Shown piece by piece: positions 5,732 through 9,024 of a DNA stretch of 9,024 bases. The stretch is from Planctomycetaceae bacterium UBA6894 (lineage in GTDB: Bacteria > Planctomycetota > Planctomycetia > Gemmatales > Gemmataceae): contig DKBS01000138.1 of assembly GCA_002451275.1 (NCBI GenBank), positions 1-9,024 of the forward strand, read 5' to 3'. Position 1 is the first letter of the stretch; each line of letters begins with the position of its first letter. The position numbers and the translations under genes were made by a program. The notes under the pieces are model-generated. The model was given only the letters and a program-made list of their open reading frames with translations. It was not told where the DNA came from and did not search any database.

Positions 5732-6967
5732 TCAGGGGTCCATGGCCCCGGGTTTGTCCTCCGTTTCGTCTTTCTGGCCCTTGTCGTTTTGCCGGCGATG
5801 CCAGACACTGCCACGGCTGACGGCCTCGTCGCCAAAACGGGCGCGGATCGCGTCGAGGGCCTGATCCAAACGGGCCGGGGCGGGGTTTTTCACCGCGTCA
5901 AACAGGTCGGGCTGCACTTCCCCCGGCAGTTTCAGGTCGATAGCGGTCACGCCCACCAACCTTGCGGGCAACAGGTCCAGGCCGCAAAGCCCTTCCAGCA
6001 ACCGGCTGGCCGTTTCCCACAATTCGGAAGTCACCTGCGAGGGTCTCGCCAGTTTCGCCTGTTTGCTGCGGGTTCGAAAATCACCAGACCGCAATTTCAC
6101 CTCCACGCCGCCCGCCAGCAGCCCTTTTGCCCTGAGGCCCTGCCCCACCTCATCGGTTTGCTCCATCGCCCACGCCGCCAAAACCCAGGACTCCTCGATG
6201 TCCTGACGGAAGGTCGTTTCACTTCCCATCGATTTGGCTTGTCGGAATGGGGTGACCGTCCTGTTATCCAGCCCAAGGGCCATGGACCTGAGTTCGCTGG
6301 CATGAGGACCCAAAGCCCGGACCAAGGCCCCTTCCGGCATGCGCTGCAAATCACCCAGGGTCTTCAGGCCAAAGGACTGGAGCCTGGCAACCCCCCGCTC
6401 CCCCACACCCCACAGCCTGCCCACCGGCAAAGGCGCCAAAAATGCAGGCAGGTCGGCTGGGGCCACCACAAACCCTTTGGGTTTGCGGAGATCGCTGCAC
6501 AATTTGGCGATCCATTTGTTGGGCCCGATCCCCACCGAGGCGGAAAGCCGGGTCTCCTCCAGGATTCGCTGCTGGATTCTCTTTCCCACTTCCTGGGCGT
6601 CGCCGAACAGATGCTCGGTTCCCCGCAGGTCGAGGTAAGCTTCATCCAAGCTGAGCGGTTCCACCAAAGGCGTGTATTCATTGAAAATCGCCCGGATGCG
6701 CCTCGCCTCGACCAGGTAGGCCTCCATGCGGACTGGCATGAAAATCGCCTGCGGACAAAGCCTGCGGGCCATCACCCCTGACATGGCCGAATGAACACCG
6801 TATTTGCGCGCCTCGTAACTGGCAGCGGCCACCACTCCCCGGCCCTGGCCTCCGCCCACCACCACCGGCTTTCCCACCAAAGCGGGGTCATCCCGCTGCT
6901 CGATGGATGCGTAAAACGCGTCCATGTCGACATGGAGAATGGTCCACTGGGCAGGCAGGTTCGACAT
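5732..6967 (-). CDS. dinB: DNA polymerase IV (Y-family translesion polymerase)
   Basis: DinB copies damaged DNA with low fidelity and is usually SOS-linked. The 411-residue protein contains the Y-family palm motif HVDMDAFYASIE (12-23) with Asp14 and Asp16 as metal ligands and Tyr19 at the steric-gate position, SLDEAYLD (106-113) with Asp108 and Glu109, and the fingers/palm segment SVGIGPNKWIAKLCSDLRKP (144-163). A helix-hairpin-helix thumb lies around 183-222 (LWGVGERGVARLQSFGLKTL), followed by the little-finger domain (about 243-345). QPDLFD (352-357) fits the QxxLF beta-clamp motif, followed by LDQALDAIRARFGD (367-380). The last 20 residues are charged and probably disordered. The ATG at 6967 starts where homologues start; a longer frame up to 7072 would cross the upstream terminator. 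The Shine-Dalgarno is weak. It is the first gene of the dinB-hydrolase-recA run. Confidence 0.97.
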   Translation of the reverse strand: MSNLPAQWTILHVDMDAFYASIEQRDDPALVGKPVVVGGGQGRGVVAAASYEARKYGVHSAMSGVMARRLCPQAIFMPVRMEAYLVEARRIRAIFNEYTPLVEPLSLDEAYLDLRGTEHLFGDAQEVGKRIQQRILEETRLSASVGIGPNKWIAKLCSDLRKPKGFVVAPADLPAFLAPLPVGRLWGVGERGVARLQSFGLKTLGDLQRMPEGALVRALGPHASELRSMALGLDNRTVTPFRQAKSMGSETTFRQDIEESWVLAAWAMEQTDEVGQGLRAKGLLAGGVEVKLRSGDFRTRSKQAKLARPSQVTSELWETASRLLEGLCGLDLLPARLVGVTAIDLKLPGEVQPDLFDAVKNPAPARLDQALDAIRARFGDEAVSRGSVWHRRQNDKGQKDETEDKPGAMDP

Positions 6968-7000
6968 GAGGACAGCCCGGCTAATGGTCAGCACGCCCTG

Positions 7001-7039
7001 AAAAAGCAAAACCCCCTGCTCATGATGAATGAGCGGGGG
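7001..7039 (-). terminator. Intrinsic terminator after the S1-domain gene
   Basis: On the minus strand CCCCC-GCTCAT (7035-7039, 7029-7034 as complement) pairs with ATGAGC-GGGGG (7018-7023, 7012-7016 as complement), with one bulged base at 7017 and a 5-base loop (7024-7028). It is followed by TTTTGCTTTTT (7011-7001). It begins 25 bases past the S1 stop codon and separates that gene from dinB. Confidence 0.9.
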
Positions 7040-7064
7040 GCTGGTTCTCAAACTTTTTTTGGGT

Positions 7065-8804
7065 TCATCCAAAAATATTGGGGATCAGCGGGCCCGCCCC
7101 GCCTGTGCCGCCACGGAGGTTGGCGGGTTTGGGTTTGGGGGTGACCGGCTGGGCAGGGGCGGCCTCGGCTACCAAAGCCTCCACTTGGTCGGTCTTGCCC
7201 TGCGCCGCCAGCAAGGCCGCACGGATGGACAGGCTGATGCGGCGGGCATCCAGGTCCACCGCCAGAACCACCGCATCCACTTCCTGGCCCGATTTCACCG
7301 CGTCGCCTGCACGCCGAACGCGGTGCGGTGCCAGTTCGCTGAGGTGAACCAATCCTTCCACGCCCGGCTCAATCTCAACAAACGCACCGAAATCGGCCAA
7401 TTTGGTCACCCGGCCCTTGATGGCGGTGCCGGGAGCGAGCTTGGCAACGGCGGCGTCCCAGGGATTGTCGGTGAGCTGACGCAAGCCGAGGGAGAGCTTT
7501 CGCTCCTCCTCATCGATGCGCAACACTTTCACCTTCACCTTGTCGCCGACCTTCACCACCTCGGACGGATGGCCCACCTTGGCCCATGCCATTTCGCGCA
7601 CGGGGATGAGGCCATCCACACCACCAAGATCCACAAACGCGCCGAAGTCCATCACATTGCGGACGGTTCCCTCGCGGATCTGGCCAACTTCCAAGGTGGA
7701 CCAGGTCTTTTCAGCGTTTTCCTTGCGCTCTTCCTCCAGCAATTGCCGGCGGCTGAGAACCATGTTCTTCTCAGCGCGCTCCAGACGAGTCACCACACAG
7801 CGAAGGCGCTGGTTGACCCAGGCTTCAAGCTGTTCGACCCGTCCAATATCCACCTGGCTGACAGGAATGAAGCCGCGGGCATTGCCCACAGCCACTTCCA
7901 GGCCCCCCTGGTTGTGGCCGGTGACACGAGCCTCAACCACCATCCCGGTGGCCAAGCTGTCCCAGTCGGTGTCGGTGGCGGCGGCCCCCTTCAGGGCCAG
8001 CTTCACCAAACCATTGGCGGAGTCGTAGCCTTCCACCCGCACTTCGACTTCAGCTCCCAGTTCAGGAGCCTCGCCGATTGAATTGACGAGCAGCAATCCT
8101 TCGGCGCGGCTGCCCGGCAAGGAAACAAACACCTCGTGGCCCTGCTTGCGGACCACTTTCCCGGTGCGATAACCACCAGGTGCAGCGGCCGGCATGGGGT
8201 CGGGTGTATTCACGTTGCCCAGGACACTCTCAGCGGAGTTGCCACCAAAGGCAGCTTCGAGTTCGGCATCCAGTCCGGTGTCGGCAAAATCACGCAGGGC
8301 GTTTTTGCCGAAGCCAAACCCCTTGGTGAAAATCTGGGGAGCACGTGGTGCTGGGGGCGCGTCGCCCCTGCGGTTATCCCGCCCGCCGCGGCGACCACCG
8401 TCCCGTCCGGGACGACCTTCCCGGGGTGGGAGAATGGTTCCAGGAGCGGAATCCATTTCCTCAGCCGTCATCGCAGTGGGGCCAAGTGGCTGGTCCTGCT
8501 CGGGGGGTGTCTCAGGCGCAGCCGAAGCCGGCGATTCATCCAATCGACGAGCACCGCCAGGAAGCGCTGGTCTAGAAGCTTCAGGTTTGTCGTTCGGTGT
8601 TCCGTACGCGAAAGAATGGCCACCCGCGGCCGGGGAACCACCCGGACGCCGCTGGACCAGGCCCCGGGGAATCGGTTTGCCATGGCGACCGCGAACCACT
8701 CCACCACCTCCGGGAATGGGGCGGCCCGAAGGTTTGGCGGTGTTTTCCGGCGTTTTGTCCCCGCTGGTTGCAGGTGTGTTTTCAGGGACCACTGGCTCGC
8801 TCAT
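7065..8804 (-). CDS. S1 RNA-binding domain protein with four S1 repeats (S1-like)
   Basis: The 579-residue protein probably serves as, or resembles, ribosomal protein S1, which holds mRNA on the 30S subunit. Residues 1-155 are low-complexity, rich in Pro, Gly and Arg (for example GRDGGRRGGRDNRRG, 132-147), probably disordered and RNA-contacting. A conserved-looking linker KGFGFGKNALRDFADTGLDA (161-180) follows. Four S1 (OB-fold) domains come next: about 211-272, 284-354, 371-442 and 457-528. The third and fourth are the most canonical, each with the signature G.V....DFGAFV.. followed by GL.(P/H) and V(K)VGD/V.. KLSLG or RISLS endings. The C-terminus (about 545-579) is Pro/Gly-rich. There is no signal peptide. 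It is shorter than six-domain E. coli S1, so the gene symbol rpsA is plausible but not assigned. The start at 8804 has GAGG 5 bases upstream. The gene has its own terminator and probably its own promoter to the right. Confidence 0.93.
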   Translation of the reverse strand: MSEPVVPENTPATSGDKTPENTAKPSGRPIPGGGGVVRGRHGKPIPRGLVQRRPGGSPAAGGHSFAYGTPNDKPEASRPALPGGARRLDESPASAAPETPPEQDQPLGPTAMTAEEMDSAPGTILPPREGRPGRDGGRRGGRDNRRGDAPPAPRAPQIFTKGFGFGKNALRDFADTGLDAELEAAFGGNSAESVLGNVNTPDPMPAAAPGGYRTGKVVRKQGHEVFVSLPGSRAEGLLLVNSIGEAPELGAEVEVRVEGYDSANGLVKLALKGAAATDTDWDSLATGMVVEARVTGHNQGGLEVAVGNARGFIPVSQVDIGRVEQLEAWVNQRLRCVVTRLERAEKNMVLSRRQLLEEERKENAEKTWSTLEVGQIREGTVRNVMDFGAFVDLGGVDGLIPVREMAWAKVGHPSEVVKVGDKVKVKVLRIDEEERKLSLGLRQLTDNPWDAAVAKLAPGTAIKGRVTKLADFGAFVEIEPGVEGLVHLSELAPHRVRRAGDAVKSGQEVDAVVLAVDLDARRISLSIRAALLAAQGKTDQVEALVAEAAPAQPVTPKPKPANLRGGTGGAGPLIPNIFG

Positions 8805-9024
8805 ACAAACCTCACATCAATGCAAACTGCCAACTTGTATGGTTGTGGTCCTTCACGCCGGAAGCAAGGGGAAAGCGGAGCAATCCACCTCCAAAATCCA
8901 TGGTAAAACGATCACCCTGCGGGCTGGTAAGCGGGAGGGGTGTCCGCTTGCGCACGGACGGTGTTCTTTAGATTGATATCCCCAGGAGCGGGGCTTCAAG
9001 CAGATGCGTTCTGGAGCTGAAGTA
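8805..9024 (-). promoter_or_regulatory. Leader/upstream region of the S1-domain gene
   Basis: This 220-base stretch holds no convincing gene. On the minus strand it contains the S1 ribosome site GAGG (8810-8813) and two short inverted repeats that exclude each other: GTCCG/CGGAC (8955-8959 with 8942-8946) and AAGCGG/CCGCTT (8944-8949 with 8929-8934). A GCCCC/GGGG pair near 8979-8993 is too short to call. No promoter match was good enough to place. Autoregulation of S1 genes through leader structure is known in other bacteria, so the structures may matter, but they are small. Confidence 0.35.
8812..8901 (-). CDS. Possible 29-codon upstream reading frame
   Basis: An ATG at 8901 opens 29 codons (beginning MDFGGGLLRFPLASG) that stop with TGA at 8812-8814, 7 bases before the S1 ATG and overlapping its GAGG ribosome site. 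That arrangement would allow coupling. The frame has no good Shine-Dalgarno and no recognisable product, and a frame this short is common by chance. Confidence 0.15.
   Translation of the reverse strand: MDFGGGLLRFPLASGVKDHNHTSWQFALM

Noticed and set aside
5789..6781. 330-codon plus-strand frame opposite dinB
   Set aside because: Antisense shadow of dinB, whose catalytic motifs are intact on the other strand.
6968..7011. Promoter for dinB
   Set aside because: TTGCTT and CATTAG at 17-base spacing match consensus at only three of six positions each; not better than chance.
6968..7072. N-terminal extension of DinB
   Set aside because: The extension crosses a strong terminator and the end of the S1 gene, and DinB homologues begin close to the ILHVDMDAFYASIE motif.
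7029..8081. 350-codon plus-strand frame opposite the S1-domain gene
   Set aside because: Antisense shadow of a clearly coding sequence with four S1 domains; no ribosome site or family match.
1..9024. Mobile element, CRISPR array, phage gene, tRNA or rRNA
   Set aside because: I saw no transposase, terminal repeats, regularly spaced repeats or RNA-gene cores; gene content and base composition look uniformly chromosomal.

Overview
The window is GC-rich and gene-dense, and looks like a chromosomal housekeeping segment from a Planctomycetes-type bacterium, most likely Gemmataceae-like. This placement is an inference. It rests on an S1-domain protein with a long Arg/Gly/Pro-rich N-terminus, a secreted Pro-rich TPR protein, a secreted ceramidase-family hydrolase, and the RecA variant with Trp in place of the usual nucleotide-stacking Tyr. 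No marker gene was compared. I see no mobile element, CRISPR array, rRNA or tRNA.

Layout. The only plus-strand gene (245-1363) encodes an exported Pro-rich protein with a short TPR core. It faces a DUF4166 gene (1443-1988, minus), and a symmetric bidirectional terminator (1389-1426) lies between them. All other genes are on the minus strand. Read in the direction of transcription (right to left) they are: a four-domain S1 RNA-binding protein (7065-8804), a strong intrinsic terminator (7001-7039), dinB / DNA polymerase IV (5732-6967), a neutral ceramidase-like secreted hydrolase (4127-5695), recA (3018-4112), a TPR protein (2083-2883), a strong intrinsic terminator (2003-2050), and the DUF4166 gene.

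Working together. dinB, the ceramidase-like gene and recA lie head to tail with gaps of about 36 and 14 nt and no terminator between them. This looks like a transcription unit in which two DNA-damage genes flank a secreted hydrolase, and it may run on into the TPR gene. The ceramidase reading frame has a C-terminal tail of about 63 residues that does not look like the family. That tail's DNA lies directly upstream of recA and holds a one-mismatch GAAC-N4-GTTC-type site, so recA may also have its own promoter and operator there.

The start of the TPR gene is unusual: a perfect 8-bp hairpin lies just upstream of a strong Shine-Dalgarno, and an intrinsic-terminator-like hairpin with a T6 tract is embedded in codons 13-24. 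The S1 leader contains competing short hairpins and a small upstream reading frame. These regulatory readings are hypotheses. The protein identities of RecA, DinB and the S1 protein are secure. I did not find a clearly new multi-gene system.
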